Shown: positions 44,557-52,622 of the stretch, piece by piece
Layout: every line of letters begins with the position of its first letter
How positions within the stretch are numbered: the stretch's first letter is position 1
Assembly (NCBI GenBank): GCA_020445165.1
Contig: JAGRHE010000003.1
Coordinates: forward strand, 1-53,806
Reading direction: 5' to 3'
DNA length: 53,806 nucleotides
From: Gammaproteobacteria bacterium
Lineage (GTDB): Bacteria; Pseudomonadota; Gammaproteobacteria; Chromatiales; Sedimenticolaceae
Translations under genes and position numbers: made by a program
The notes under the pieces: model-generated
Databases searched by the model: none
Seen by the model: the letters and a program-made list of their open reading frames with translations, nothing else
What the model was told of the DNA's origin: nothing

Positions 44557-45585
44557 ATGAATAAGCCCGAACTCGAACTCGTGCTGTTCCGTGGATTCTG
44601 CGGATCCGATGTGGCGTGCGTGGCAGGCCGCGTTCAGCTTCGCTCCCAGCTCGTTCCCGAATTCGGCGCTGGTGGCTTCCGGCGACGACTGAAAGACGCC
44701 TGGCGCCTGGTGATCAGTCGCAAAGTGCCGCGGGCGGAGATCGAACTCAGCTTCGCAGGTCACGACTGGCAGACCGCCACCGATAGCCACGGCTACTTCT
44801 TCAGCTGCCACTCCGCCAATGATGTCGTTGCCGACAGCAGTACCCGGCATCACTACCGTTGCCGTGCCAGGCACGATATCTGTGCTGAGCCGATCACTGC
44901 GACCGGCGAGGTGATGACCACCGATGCACTGGCCGAGCGCCTGATGATCAGCGATATCGACGACACCATCGTGCACACCGGTGTCGCCAACAAGCTGAAG
45001 ATGCTTTGGCATCTGTACTTCGCCGACAGTTCGGCACGCCGCCCTTTTCCGGGCATGGACAGGCTGCTGCGCAGATTGCATGCGGGCAGCAGTGGTAGCG
45101 CCTCGAACCCGATGCTCTACGTATCGCGCAGCCCATGGAGCATCTACCCGATGCTGGAGGCTTTCTTCCAGCAACATGATATTCCGGACGGTCCCGTGCT
45201 ATTGCTGCGCGACTGGGGAATCTCCTGGCGACATCCGCTGCCCCGACGCGCCGAAGATCACAAGCAACGCATGATCGACAGCGCAATGCGATCGTTTGCC
45301 GATCTTCCCATCATCCTGATCGGCGACAGCGGCCAGCACGACCCGGAGGTATACGCCGATATCGCTGAACGCGACCCCGCTCGGGTACAGGCAATCTACA
45401 TCCGTGACCTGGGGCTGAGCAGCGCACGCAGCAAGCAGCTCCGCGCCATCGGAGACAGGCTCGCACGGCAGGGAGTCGAATTCGTCGCCACCAGCGACAC
45501 CACCGGATTCACCCAACATGCAGAGGCAAAGGGCTGGCTCTCGACCGCTGCTCCCACCCCGCCCGACCCGATGCCCGGGAAATGA
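44557..45585 (+). CDS. App1-family phosphatidate phosphatase-like protein (DUF2183)
   Basis: 342 residues from the ATG at 44557. The HAD-like active site is LMISDIDDTIVHTGVANK near 129-146 (DxDDT), followed by YVSRSPWSIYPMLEAFF near 188-204 and IILIGDSGQHDPEVYADIA near 249-267, all App1 motifs. The yeast relative converts phosphatidate to diacylglycerol. With the DAG-type kinase, PAP2 and PLDc_N genes, this suggests phosphatidate/diacylglycerol turnover as a shared theme. It lies 82 bases after entericidin. Confidence 0.85.
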   Translation: MNKPELELVLFRGFCGSDVACVAGRVQLRSQLVPEFGAGGFRRRLKDAWRLVISRKVPRAEIELSFAGHDWQTATDSHGYFFSCHSANDVVADSSTRHHYRCRARHDICAEPITATGEVMTTDALAERLMISDIDDTIVHTGVANKLKMLWHLYFADSSARRPFPGMDRLLRRLHAGSSGSASNPMLYVSRSPWSIYPMLEAFFQQHDIPDGPVLLLRDWGISWRHPLPRRAEDHKQRMIDSAMRSFADLPIILIGDSGQHDPEVYADIAERDPARVQAIYIRDLGLSSARSKQLRAIGDRLARQGVEFVATSDTTGFTQHAEAKGWLSTAAPTPPDPMPGK

Positions 45586-45660
45586 TGACGGTGCCGAATA
45601 TTCTTGGGTAAGGTGCCCCCGCAGGATGTACGCTGTCGCGATGACTGCAAACTCGACAGC

Positions 45661-46860
45661 ATGACGGATACCGACACTGAACGCCTGAAGGTCCTCTCGG
45701 CCGGCATCATCAGCCTGGTGCTGATGCTCGGCATCGCGCGCTTCGCGTACACACCGCTACTGCCCTTGATGCAGCAACAGGCCGGTCTCGGCGTAGCCGA
45801 AGGCGGCTGGCTGGCGGCGATCAATTACCTTGGTTATCTGAGCGGCGCGATCATCGCATCGTTGATCAGCGACATCGTGCTCAAGGACCGGCTGTACCGA
45901 ATCGGTCTGATCGTCGCCCTGCTGACCACGATAGGCATGGCCATAACGCAGGACCTGTGGCTGTGGGCCGCGATGCGTTTCTTCGCCGGACTGAGCAGTG
46001 CGGCCGGCCTGCTGCTCGGTTCCGGGCTCATCATGCATTGGCTGATCCGAAACGATCATCGCAGCGAACTCGGCATCCACTTTGCCGGGGTCGGCCTCGG
46101 TATCGCTTTTTGCGCAATCGCGGTCGAACTGATGGACCCGACCTTCGACTGGCGCGAGCAATGGCTGCTGCTGACCGCCATCGGTGCCTTACTGGCGGTG
46201 CCGGCGTGGGCCTGGTTGCCGCGTCCGGAACGCGGCAACGTCACGCGCAAAGGGGGCGCGATGGTCGACCGCCCACCGAGTGCCGCCTTCGTGCGCCTGT
46301 TCATGGCGGCCTATTTCTGTGCCGGTGTCGGTTACGTGGTCAGCGCAACCTTTATCGTCGCCATCGTCGACGACCTGCCCGGCATGCAGGGCAAGGGGGC
46401 ATGGACCTTCATGGTGCTCGGCCTTGCGGCCGCGCCTGCCTGTATCGTCTGGGACCTGATCGCACGTCGCATCGGCGAGCTCAACGCGATGATCTGGGCA
46501 TTCGTATTACAGATCGTCGGCATCCTGCTGCCGGTGCTGGTACCGAACCTGGCCATGACGATGCTCGGTGCCGTGCTGTTCGGCGGCACCTTCATCGGCA
46601 TCGTCAGCCTGGTGCTGACAATGGCAGGACGATTTTACCCGACTCGGCCGGCCAAGATGATGGGCAAAATGACCATCTCCTACGGTGTCGCCCAGATCGC
46701 TGCGCCGGCAATCACTGGACAGCTCGCCCGCGGCGATGGCAGCTATGCCGACGGGCTGTACCTGGCGGCGTTCGCGATGTTGATCGGGACAGGGTGCATG
46801 GTGTTGTTGAAGATGCGACAGCGCGCTGAATCAATCCTGCGCGGTGAAGTGTCGCAGTGA
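45661..46860 (+). CDS. YbfB/YjiJ-family MFS transporter
   Basis: 399 residues from the ATG at 45661, although the frame is open from 45604. There are twelve predicted helices. The family marks are GIARFAYTPLLPLMQQQAGLG near 21-41, GWLAAINYLGYLSGA near 46-60 and LIMHWLIRNDHRSELG near 121-136. The substrate of this family is unknown. It stands alone, convergent with the NYN gene. Confidence 0.85.
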   Translation: MTDTDTERLKVLSAGIISLVLMLGIARFAYTPLLPLMQQQAGLGVAEGGWLAAINYLGYLSGAIIASLISDIVLKDRLYRIGLIVALLTTIGMAITQDLWLWAAMRFFAGLSSAAGLLLGSGLIMHWLIRNDHRSELGIHFAGVGLGIAFCAIAVELMDPTFDWREQWLLLTAIGALLAVPAWAWLPRPERGNVTRKGGAMVDRPPSAAFVRLFMAAYFCAGVGYVVSATFIVAIVDDLPGMQGKGAWTFMVLGLAAAPACIVWDLIARRIGELNAMIWAFVLQIVGILLPVLVPNLAMTMLGAVLFGGTFIGIVSLVLTMAGRFYPTRPAKMMGKMTISYGVAQIAAPAITGQLARGDGSYADGLYLAAFAMLIGTGCMVLLKMRQRAESILRGEVSQ

Positions 46861-46951
46861 TGCCGGCTTGAAACCCCGGGAGAAACAGCTGTGCTTCAGC
46901 TTTGGCCAGTGCCCTTGCTCGGGCGTTTACCGCACCCCATGGCCGGAACAA

Positions 46952-47680
46952 TCATGTACGCCCATCCTTGACGTACATCGCAGTTTCATTGTTCCGCATC
47001 TCCACCTGAAATAGTTCACTGGCCCTGATCAAATCACTGAGCTTTTTGTAGCCATAGTTCACAGGAGAAAACGAGCTGTTGTTGGAGATATAGTGCCCAA
47101 CACGACTCAAGTGGGCCCAACCGTCGTCTTCGGCGGATTGATCCACGGCAGTCCTGAGCAGCTTGACCAAGGCGGCATCGCCCCGCAGTTCATTGCGCGT
47201 CTTCTTCGTCACCCGAGACGCACTGCCCTGCTCTTCGGACGATTCCGTTTCGAGATTTTCTGTGTAGATGAACTGTGAGCACGCCTGAACGAACGGCTGT
47301 GGTGTCTTCTTTTCTCCGAAGCCATAGACGGACAACCCGCTCTCAAGCAACCGCATCACCAGTGGCGTGAAATCACTGTCGCTCGTCATCAGCGCGAAGG
47401 CGTCGATGGTATGGCTGTACAACAAATCCATCGCATCGATGATCATCGCCGAATCGGTCGCGTTTTTTCCCGTGGTGTAGGCAAACTGCTGAATGGGCCG
47501 GATCGCATTCGGCTGGAGTTTCTCGCGCCATCCCGCGAGATTTCTGCTGTTCCAGTCGCCGTGGGCATGGCGAACATTTACCGTGCCATACTTCGCCAAT
47601 TCCTGTAGCACACCTTCGATCGATACGTGGCTGACATTGTCGCAATCGATCAGAAGTGCAATCCTCGTCTTGCTTTTCAT
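46952..47680 (-). CDS. NYN-domain (PIN-like) ribonuclease with C-terminal LOTUS/OST-HTH domain
   Basis: 242 residues from the ATG at 47680 (GGAGAGG upstream). The N-terminal NYN nuclease has the acidic metal site: ALLIDCDNVS near 6-15, DSAMIIDAMDLLY near 80-92 and LMTSDSDFTPLVMRLLESG near 101-119. The C-terminal 75 residues (LLRTAVDQSAEDDGWAHLSRVGHYI ... YGYKKLSDLIRASELF) fit an OST-HTH/LOTUS RNA-binding domain. LabA-like proteins of this design are probable RNases or RNA binders. It lies 90 bases downstream of the NERD helicase on the same strand. Confidence 0.85.
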   Translation of the reverse strand: MKSKTRIALLIDCDNVSHVSIEGVLQELAKYGTVNVRHAHGDWNSRNLAGWREKLQPNAIRPIQQFAYTTGKNATDSAMIIDAMDLLYSHTIDAFALMTSDSDFTPLVMRLLESGLSVYGFGEKKTPQPFVQACSQFIYTENLETESSEEQGSASRVTKKTRNELRGDAALVKLLRTAVDQSAEDDGWAHLSRVGHYISNNSSFSPVNYGYKKLSDLIRASELFQVEMRNNETAMYVKDGRT

Positions 47681-47770
47681 TCTTCCTCTCCGCCGATATC
47701 GGGTTTCAACCCAGCGACCCTTTGATTCGTCGTCGACAGTCACCACGGATTTCCCCTATGGAAAATCTGA

Positions 47771-49600
47771 TCACGCCGTGCATTGTGTGCCCGCGGCCAT
47801 CAGCCGCTCGACGAATGGCGATTCCTGGTGACAGGTAAGGATCAAACGATCCATCGCACGCGTCATTGCGACATAGGCCAACCGCACCTCTTCAGTGTCA
47901 TCAGCTTTTTCATTCGGAAGGTAACCAAGACCGGGAATTGCAACAATTGGAAACTCGAGCCCCTTGCTGGAGTGCCAGGTCACGACCTTGACGCTGTCGG
48001 GATCGGGCCTTGGTCCTTTGCGGCTCGCCTTGCCCGTCAGCATTGCAACCGGGATACCAACGGCACGCAGGCGCTGGGCGATCTTTTCGCCCATGAAGCG
48101 AGTGCGGTATGCGATTGCCATGTCGCTCCAACTCGCCCCATCCGCATGCAGACGCTGGAATTCGCTTGCCAGGTGATCCGCCTCGCGCGCAAAGCTGGGT
48201 AACCGTACCAACTCCGGGACAGGTCCATGCCTTTCAGCGCTTTCCGGGAGGATGAGTGGTACACCGTCTTCGTCGGCATCTTCCGGTGTGAGGACATCCT
48301 TCGCAAACTCGTAGGCAACTCTAAGCACTTCGGCCGTGTTTCGGTAGTTCAACCTAAGAATGGTGGTTCGACCCTGCGCCTGAACGCCGACGCTCTTGAA
48401 GCTGAACTTGCGCCGCCGTCCTCCGTAGATGGACTGGGCGTCGTCGTACAACAACAGCAAGGAGTTGGTCTCCGGATCAACCATCTGTGATACCAGGCTC
48501 AACCATTCCGGCTGGAAGTCGTGTCCCTCGTCGATGAGCACCGCGCCATACTGGCCACGCGGTATCTGCCCTTTGTCGACAGCACCGATCAATCGCTCGA
48601 CCAACTGCTCCGAGAATTCGCCGCTGCTCTTGGTATCCGGCAATGGCACGTGGTAACTCACCAGCTGATCGCGACACCACGCATGAAAGTTGCGAATACT
48701 GACCTGGCTGGAGGCACCTTTCTCCTCCATCATCTCGGCCAGCCGTGCGGCCAGGGTCTTGTTGTAGCAAAGCACCAGGATCGGCTTGTGTAATGCTTTT
48801 GCGAGGTGCAGACAACGGTAGCCAAGGATCATCGTCTTGCCGGATCCCGCGACTCCGTGAATTACACGATGGCCATCGCCGAGACTGCGGGCGAGTTGTT
48901 CCTGCTGCAGGTCCATGATGCGGATAATGTCGGGGATGTCGTCATCGAATATCCCGCCTTGCTTGGGCCCCTCGATGCGGATCTCCGGAAACAGATGCCA
49001 GCGAACACGATCTATCTGGGGCAAGGTCAGGACGGCACCGAAGTCCCACGGAAACATGCCCCACAGGCGAGATTGAAAGGCCTCAACGTCGACCTCTTCA
49101 TACATCTCGTCCTTGCAGATGACCCGGTGCGGCAACAGCACTTCGCCGAGGTCGGTCGACTCGAACTGCCGTCGCGAGATATTCGGCAACACGACCCCGT
49201 AGCTCCATGGAAAGAGTAGCTTTCCACGGGTCCTGTCGCGGTGGTTGGCTACGAGGACGGGATCCTTTTGCAGCAGATTGATCACCTCATGCGCATATTG
49301 GCGCGCCTGCTCCAGCGGGCTGGCGACAGTCTTGGCGCCTGTCGATGTGACAATGGTTGCGGTCGTCCGGTTGATCGATTGGATCGTATCCAGGCGCCAA
49401 TCCTTGACTTCGAGGACGAGCACGCCTCGACGCGGATGAAAAACAATGAAATCGGGGTGTAGGTTCTTCGGCCCAACTGCGACCTCGTACCACAGCAGGT
49501 AGTCATCCTCGAGCTTTGCTTCGAGTCGTTCGGCAAAACGGCGTTCGCCGCCGGTCATACGTGGTTTGCAGCTGTTCAGTGCTGGTATCAGGTTCGCCAC
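47771..49600 (-). CDS. NERD-domain SF1 (UvrD/Rep-like) helicase
   Basis: 609 residues. The N-terminal NERD nuclease-related domain (about 15-125: GGERRFAERLEAKL, HPDFIVFHPRRGVLVLEVKDW) has the D ... ExK pattern of restriction-like nucleases. The helicase motor follows: Walker A HGVAGSGKTMILGYRCL near 248-264, Walker B LIDEGHDFQPEWL near 353-365, and QAQGRTTILRLNYRNT near 410. Motif VI is LAYVAMTRAMDRLIL near 577-591. Similar proteins occur in mobile and defence islands. Its codon use looks less GC-extreme than its neighbours, and it sits next to an HPP gene remnant. Confidence 0.88.
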   Translation of the reverse strand: MANLIPALNSCKPRMTGGERRFAERLEAKLEDDYLLWYEVAVGPKNLHPDFIVFHPRRGVLVLEVKDWRLDTIQSINRTTATIVTSTGAKTVASPLEQARQYAHEVINLLQKDPVLVANHRDRTRGKLLFPWSYGVVLPNISRRQFESTDLGEVLLPHRVICKDEMYEEVDVEAFQSRLWGMFPWDFGAVLTLPQIDRVRWHLFPEIRIEGPKQGGIFDDDIPDIIRIMDLQQEQLARSLGDGHRVIHGVAGSGKTMILGYRCLHLAKALHKPILVLCYNKTLAARLAEMMEEKGASSQVSIRNFHAWCRDQLVSYHVPLPDTKSSGEFSEQLVERLIGAVDKGQIPRGQYGAVLIDEGHDFQPEWLSLVSQMVDPETNSLLLLYDDAQSIYGGRRRKFSFKSVGVQAQGRTTILRLNYRNTAEVLRVAYEFAKDVLTPEDADEDGVPLILPESAERHGPVPELVRLPSFAREADHLASEFQRLHADGASWSDMAIAYRTRFMGEKIAQRLRAVGIPVAMLTGKASRKGPRPDPDSVKVVTWHSSKGLEFPIVAIPGLGYLPNEKADDTEEVRLAYVAMTRAMDRLILTCHQESPFVERLMAAGTQCTA

Positions 49601-49736
49601 CTTGTTCTCGCCTCCCTGGCTCAGCGGCTGGCAGCAGGACTTTACGTTTTCCGGATACGCAACGAGATCGGCAACTTGGCAACTCAGCGTCTCCGCCTTG
49701 GACGGTAGAGTCTATCGGCCAGTTTGAGTCGCTACT

Positions 49737-49853
49737 TTATTGGGATCGTCCGGCAAACTGAAGACATGGACGCTCCCCAATGTTCCACCTGCGGTAGGCA
49801 AACGGCGCCTTGAACAGGAACAGGCTGACCAACCGGTTCGCCGCCAGGATACG
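49737..49853 (-). pseudogene. Remnant of an HPP-family gene (C-terminal end)
   Basis: Read on the minus strand from just after the HemG-like stop, the frame gives LVSLFLFKAPFAYRRW and ends at TAA (49737). The intact HPP protein at 52.6-53.2 kb has LVVAFLFNAPFAWRRY at the same place. The DNA is also alike, with CAAACGGCGC and TTGAACAGGAAC shared. No upstream part of the gene remains, because the flavodoxin gene abuts it. It looks like the scar of a duplication or of an insertion that brought in the NERD/NYN pair. Confidence 0.55.
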
Positions 49854-50417
49854 TCAGCCCGAACCGGCAATCTGTACCAGGCTGGCCAGCCGCCGCGCAT
49901 AATGCTCGACCTGGCGCCAATCGGTGTACTCGTAGTCCCTGCTGGTATCCGTATCGCCCCCGGCCTGGCGCGCAATGCGCCGCATCAGCCACTTCAGCGG
50001 CAAGGAATACTGCGAGTAGCGCAATGCGCCGGCGATGATCTCGCAGTCGTCGAAGGTCGCGGCGAGCTGATGCTTCATCTTCCTGTCGGCATCCGCCAGC
50101 CAAGCCGTTCTCAGTGCCGGGTCAGGGGTCGCGGCGCTGAGCAGTACCAGGAAGAACGACCTGGGCATGCGCTCGATCTGCTGCGCCCGGCCGTTGACGA
50201 AGCGGACGAGCTCGGACTCGAGTCCGCCTGCATGCATCGATCCACCGAAGACCAGCAGATCGAAGGCGGCGAGATCGAGCGCATCGGCGACCTCGCGCTC
50301 GCGGGCATCGAGCAACCGTACCGATACGCCGGCGTCCGCGAGCGACGCGGCGATCCGCCGGGCGATCTTTCCGGTCTGGCCCTCGCGCGTGGCGTACATG
50401 ATCAGGACCTTGCACAT
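49854..50417 (-). CDS. hemG: HemG-like flavodoxin, menaquinone-dependent protoporphyrinogen oxidase type
   Basis: 187 residues. The FMN phosphate loop is MYATREGQTGKIARRIA near 7-23, and the second flavin loop FGGSMHAGG near 57-65. The family-specific insertion and C-terminal YSQYSLPLKWLMRRIARQAGGDTDTSRDYEYTDW near 135-168 match HemG. The enzyme oxidises protoporphyrinogen IX to protoporphyrin IX and passes electrons to quinone. No other heme-synthesis gene is near. It is divergent from the MarR regulator. Confidence 0.85.
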   Translation of the reverse strand: MCKVLIMYATREGQTGKIARRIAASLADAGVSVRLLDAREREVADALDLAAFDLLVFGGSMHAGGLESELVRFVNGRAQQIERMPRSFFLVLLSAATPDPALRTAWLADADRKMKHQLAATFDDCEIIAGALRYSQYSLPLKWLMRRIARQAGGDTDTSRDYEYTDWRQVEHYARRLASLVQIAGSG

Positions 50418-50523
50418 GCATCCACGTTAGCGCAATGCACCGGGGCCCGGTAGCGCTTTGCGGCCGGCCGGTACAAGCGATCAACACGGTCGGCGCTCGA
50501 GGCGACTTGACAGATCCCGATTT

Positions 50524-50544
50524 ATAGTTAGGATTCCTATCTAT
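50524..50544. promoter_or_regulatory. Operator-like dyad overlapping the start of the MarR gene
   Basis: Arms ATAGTTAGGA and TCCTATCTAT flank a single T and are complementary at nine of ten positions. The dyad overlaps the ribosome-binding site (AGGA) and the ATG at 50543. Its core recurs upstream of the CPVC gene at 51188. It is a good candidate for MarR autoregulation. Confidence 0.65.
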
Positions 50545-51136
50545 GAGATTCGACGATATCACCGAACCGCTCGACAAGCGCCTGGCCGATGGCCTCACCC
50601 GGCTCGCGGCAGTCGCGCGACAGGCAGACTGGCAGGAGGCAGCATCCGCCGGCCTGTCACCGACCCAGGCCGACATCCTGCGCTTTGTCGCAAACCGTCC
50701 GGAGGGCGCACGCCTGACGGCGGCCGCGGCCCATGTCGGTGTGCGCAAAGCCACCGCAAGCGACGCGGTCACCACCCTGGAAACCAAGTCGCTGCTGCGC
50801 AAGCAGGCTGATGCCTACGATGGTCGCGCAATCGCACTGAAGGCGACAGCCAGGGGCACGCGGATCGCGCACGAGTGGCCGCCCGGTTTCGCGTCGGCGA
50901 TCGACGGCTTGTCGAAAGACGAACAGGAGACGCTGTTTGCGCTGGTGATCAAAATGATTCGCCAGCTGCAGCTGCGCGAGCTGATCGCGCCTCAGCGCAC
51001 CTGCGTGAGCTGTCGCCATTTCCGCGAAAATGTTGCCCCGGGCACGGCGACACCGCACTTCTGCGCCCTGGTCGCTGCACCGATGGCCGGGCGTCATCTG
51101 CGCATCGATTGCGCAGAACACGAAGCCGCCGCATGA
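50543..51136 (+). CDS. MarR-family regulator with four C-terminal cysteines
   Basis: 197 residues. The winged helix-turn-helix spans about 38-105 (LSPTQADILRFVANRPEGARLTAAAAHVGVRKATASDAVTTLETKSLLRKQ). An unusual C-terminal extension holds Cys154-x2-Cys157, Cys174 and Cys190, a spacing suited to an iron-sulfur cluster or zinc. The arrangement suggests redox or metal sensing. An operator-like dyad covers its own start and recurs before the next gene. Downstream are a CPVC thioredoxin-fold gene and cytochrome P460. Confidence 0.85.
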   Translation: MRFDDITEPLDKRLADGLTRLAAVARQADWQEAASAGLSPTQADILRFVANRPEGARLTAAAAHVGVRKATASDAVTTLETKSLLRKQADAYDGRAIALKATARGTRIAHEWPPGFASAIDGLSKDEQETLFALVIKMIRQLQLRELIAPQRTCVSCRHFRENVAPGTATPHFCALVAAPMAGRHLRIDCAEHEAAA

Positions 51137-51187
51137 CCGCGGCCTGACCTCCCCGATGCAGGCGACCGGGGGTATCGTTCGACCTTA

Positions 51188-51208
51188 ATAGTTAGGAGTC
51201 CTTACATG
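51188..51208. promoter_or_regulatory. Second copy of the MarR operator-like element
   Basis: ATAGTTAGGA-G-TCCTTACATG repeats the ATAGTTAGGANTCCT core of 50524 and again covers the ribosome-binding site and the ATG (51206). It is less symmetrical than the first copy (six of ten). Confidence 0.6.
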
Positions 51209-51442
51209 AAGACCCAAGCGATTTTCTACCATGCCGGTTGTCCCGTGTGCGTCGCCGCCGAGCGGCAGATCGCCGAAGCCCTCGATACCGCACGATTCGA
51301 TGTCGAGGTCGTCCACCTCGGCGAAACCCGGTCACGCATCGTCGAAGCGGTATCGGCAGGCGTTGAGTCGGTACCCGCGCTGGTCATCGGCGGACAGCCG
51401 TTCCACATCAACTTCGGCGCCGCGATCGCCGACCTCAGCTAA
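51206..51442 (+). CDS. Thioredoxin/glutaredoxin-like small protein with CPVC motif
   Basis: 78 residues. FYHAGCPVCVAAERQIAEAL near 7-26 holds the CPVC active site, and ESVPALVIGGQPFHINFGA near 54-72 has the cis-proline. The compact length is that of glutaredoxin-like or NrdH-like redox carriers. It lacks a signal peptide, so it is cytoplasmic. It is 69 bases after the MarR gene and shares its operator-like element, and is 13 bases ahead of cytochrome P460. Confidence 0.82.
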   Translation: MKTQAIFYHAGCPVCVAAERQIAEALDTARFDVEVVHLGETRSRIVEAVSAGVESVPALVIGGQPFHINFGAAIADLS

Positions 51443-51455
51443 GGAGGACAAGGTG

Positions 51456-51932
51456 ATGAAATCACTGATCCCGGCCATGCTGGGCATGGTCTGCACAATC
51501 GCCGCGCTGGCAGACGACAACGCGGTCCCCTACCCGGAAGGCTACCGCGACTGGCACCATGTCAAGAGCATGCTGATCGAGCAGGGCCATCCGCTGCACG
51601 CCGCGTTCGGCGGCATCCATCACATTTATGCCAACGACAAGGCACTCGCAGGTTACCGCGCAGGACAGTTCGCCGACGGCGCCGTCATCATCTTCGACCT
51701 GCTCGAAACCACCGATGCAGACCACGCCATCACCGAGGGGCCACGCAAGGTCGTCGGCGTGATGCACAAGGATGTCGACCGCTTCGCATCGACCGGTGGC
51801 TGGGGCTTCGAGGGATTCGCCGGCGGCGACCCGGCGCGACGCGTCGTGGGCAGGGATGCGGCGACGGCGTGCTTTGCCTGCCACGAGCCGCAACGGGAGC
51901 GGGACTATCTGTTCAGCCAGCTGCGCGATTGA
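51456..51932 (+). CDS. Cytochrome P460-family protein
   Basis: 158 residues from the ATG at 51456 (AAGGAGGACAAGG upstream; the frame is open from 51231). A cleavable signal peptide MKSLIPAMLGMVCTIAALA is followed by PYPEGYRDWHHVKSMLI, the P460 N-terminal signature, and GGIHHIYAN. The heme-binding CFACH lies near 139-143. P460 cytochromes carry a lysine-crosslinked c-heme and oxidise hydroxylamine or bind NO. The crosslinking lysine cannot be fixed from sequence alone. Together with the MarR and CPVC genes it suggests a nitrosative-stress set. Confidence 0.85.
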   Translation: MKSLIPAMLGMVCTIAALADDNAVPYPEGYRDWHHVKSMLIEQGHPLHAAFGGIHHIYANDKALAGYRAGQFADGAVIIFDLLETTDADHAITEGPRKVVGVMHKDVDRFASTGGWGFEGFAGGDPARRVVGRDAATACFACHEPQRERDYLFSQLRD

Positions 51933-51941
51933 GTGACGGCA

Positions 51942-51970
51942 GGGGCCGGGGGATCGATCCCCCCGCGCCC
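51942..51970. terminator. GC-rich hairpin between convergent genes
   Basis: GGGGG-ATCGAT-CCCCC can extend with outer GGGGC/GCCCC pairs in the 42-base gap between cytochrome P460 and the CBS gene. There is no T-run on either side, so it is called a terminator by position only. Confidence 0.4.
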
Positions 51971-51974
51971 CGGA

Positions 51975-52622
51975 TCAGCCATCCTGTGCATCGCGCTGCG
52001 CAGACCTGTCCGCCCGCACGTACCTGTCGAAAAAGATCCGCACGAGATCCGAGCGCGTGACCACGCCTTCGACGCGGCGCCCATCACCGCAGACCAGGAC
52101 GCGCTTCACATGATGGCGTTTCATCAGCGCGATGACGTCGTCGACATAATCGTCGGGCGAGGCGCACACGACATCGTGCACCATGTGGCTGGCGACCGGG
52201 TCTTGCGGCCCCTCCAATTCGCCGTGTCGCGCGAGGTGGCCGAACAAGGCCTCCAGGGTCTGCCACACGTTGTGGGTCGGATGGTGCGCCGGCACACCCA
52301 GGCCGCGCAGAAAATCGGCTTCGGTGATGATTCCGACCAGCTGCCCGTCGTCGCCCACGACCGGCAGGCCGCTGATGCGCTCGCTGACCATCAGGTGCGC
52401 GGCATCCGCCATGGTCGTCTGCGGCTGTACCGTGCGCACCGGCCGGCTCATGATGCGCGAAACCTTCAATGATTCGGTTTGGCGCTGCGCAGCAAAATGC
52501 TGTGCCCGCTCGGCGATGGTCATCAGATCGTCGACCGAGGCATCGATGAAGGTGCTCATACTCTGCACGGCGCGCTCGTAATCCTCGCGCTTCGGTCGAC
52601 CGGTCGTCGCGTCGTCACTCAC
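51975..52622 (-). CDS. CBS-domain pair protein
   Basis: 215 residues from a GTG at 52622 preceded by GGGAGG. A longer frame runs into the HPP gene. Two CBS motifs are present: MSRPVRTVQPQTTMADAAHLMVSERISGLPVVGDDGQLVGIITEADFL near 57-104, and VVCASPDDYVDDVIALMKRHHVKRVLVCGDGRRVEGVVTRSDLVR near 150-195. Such pairs bind adenine nucleotides and regulate a partner. It overlaps the HPP gene by eight bases, so HPP is the likely partner. Confidence 0.88.
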   Translation of the reverse strand: MSDDATTGRPKREDYERAVQSMSTFIDASVDDLMTIAERAQHFAAQRQTESLKVSRIMSRPVRTVQPQTTMADAAHLMVSERISGLPVVGDDGQLVGIITEADFLRGLGVPAHHPTHNVWQTLEALFGHLARHGELEGPQDPVASHMVHDVVCASPDDYVDDVIALMKRHHVKRVLVCGDGRRVEGVVTRSDLVRIFFDRYVRADRSAQRDAQDG

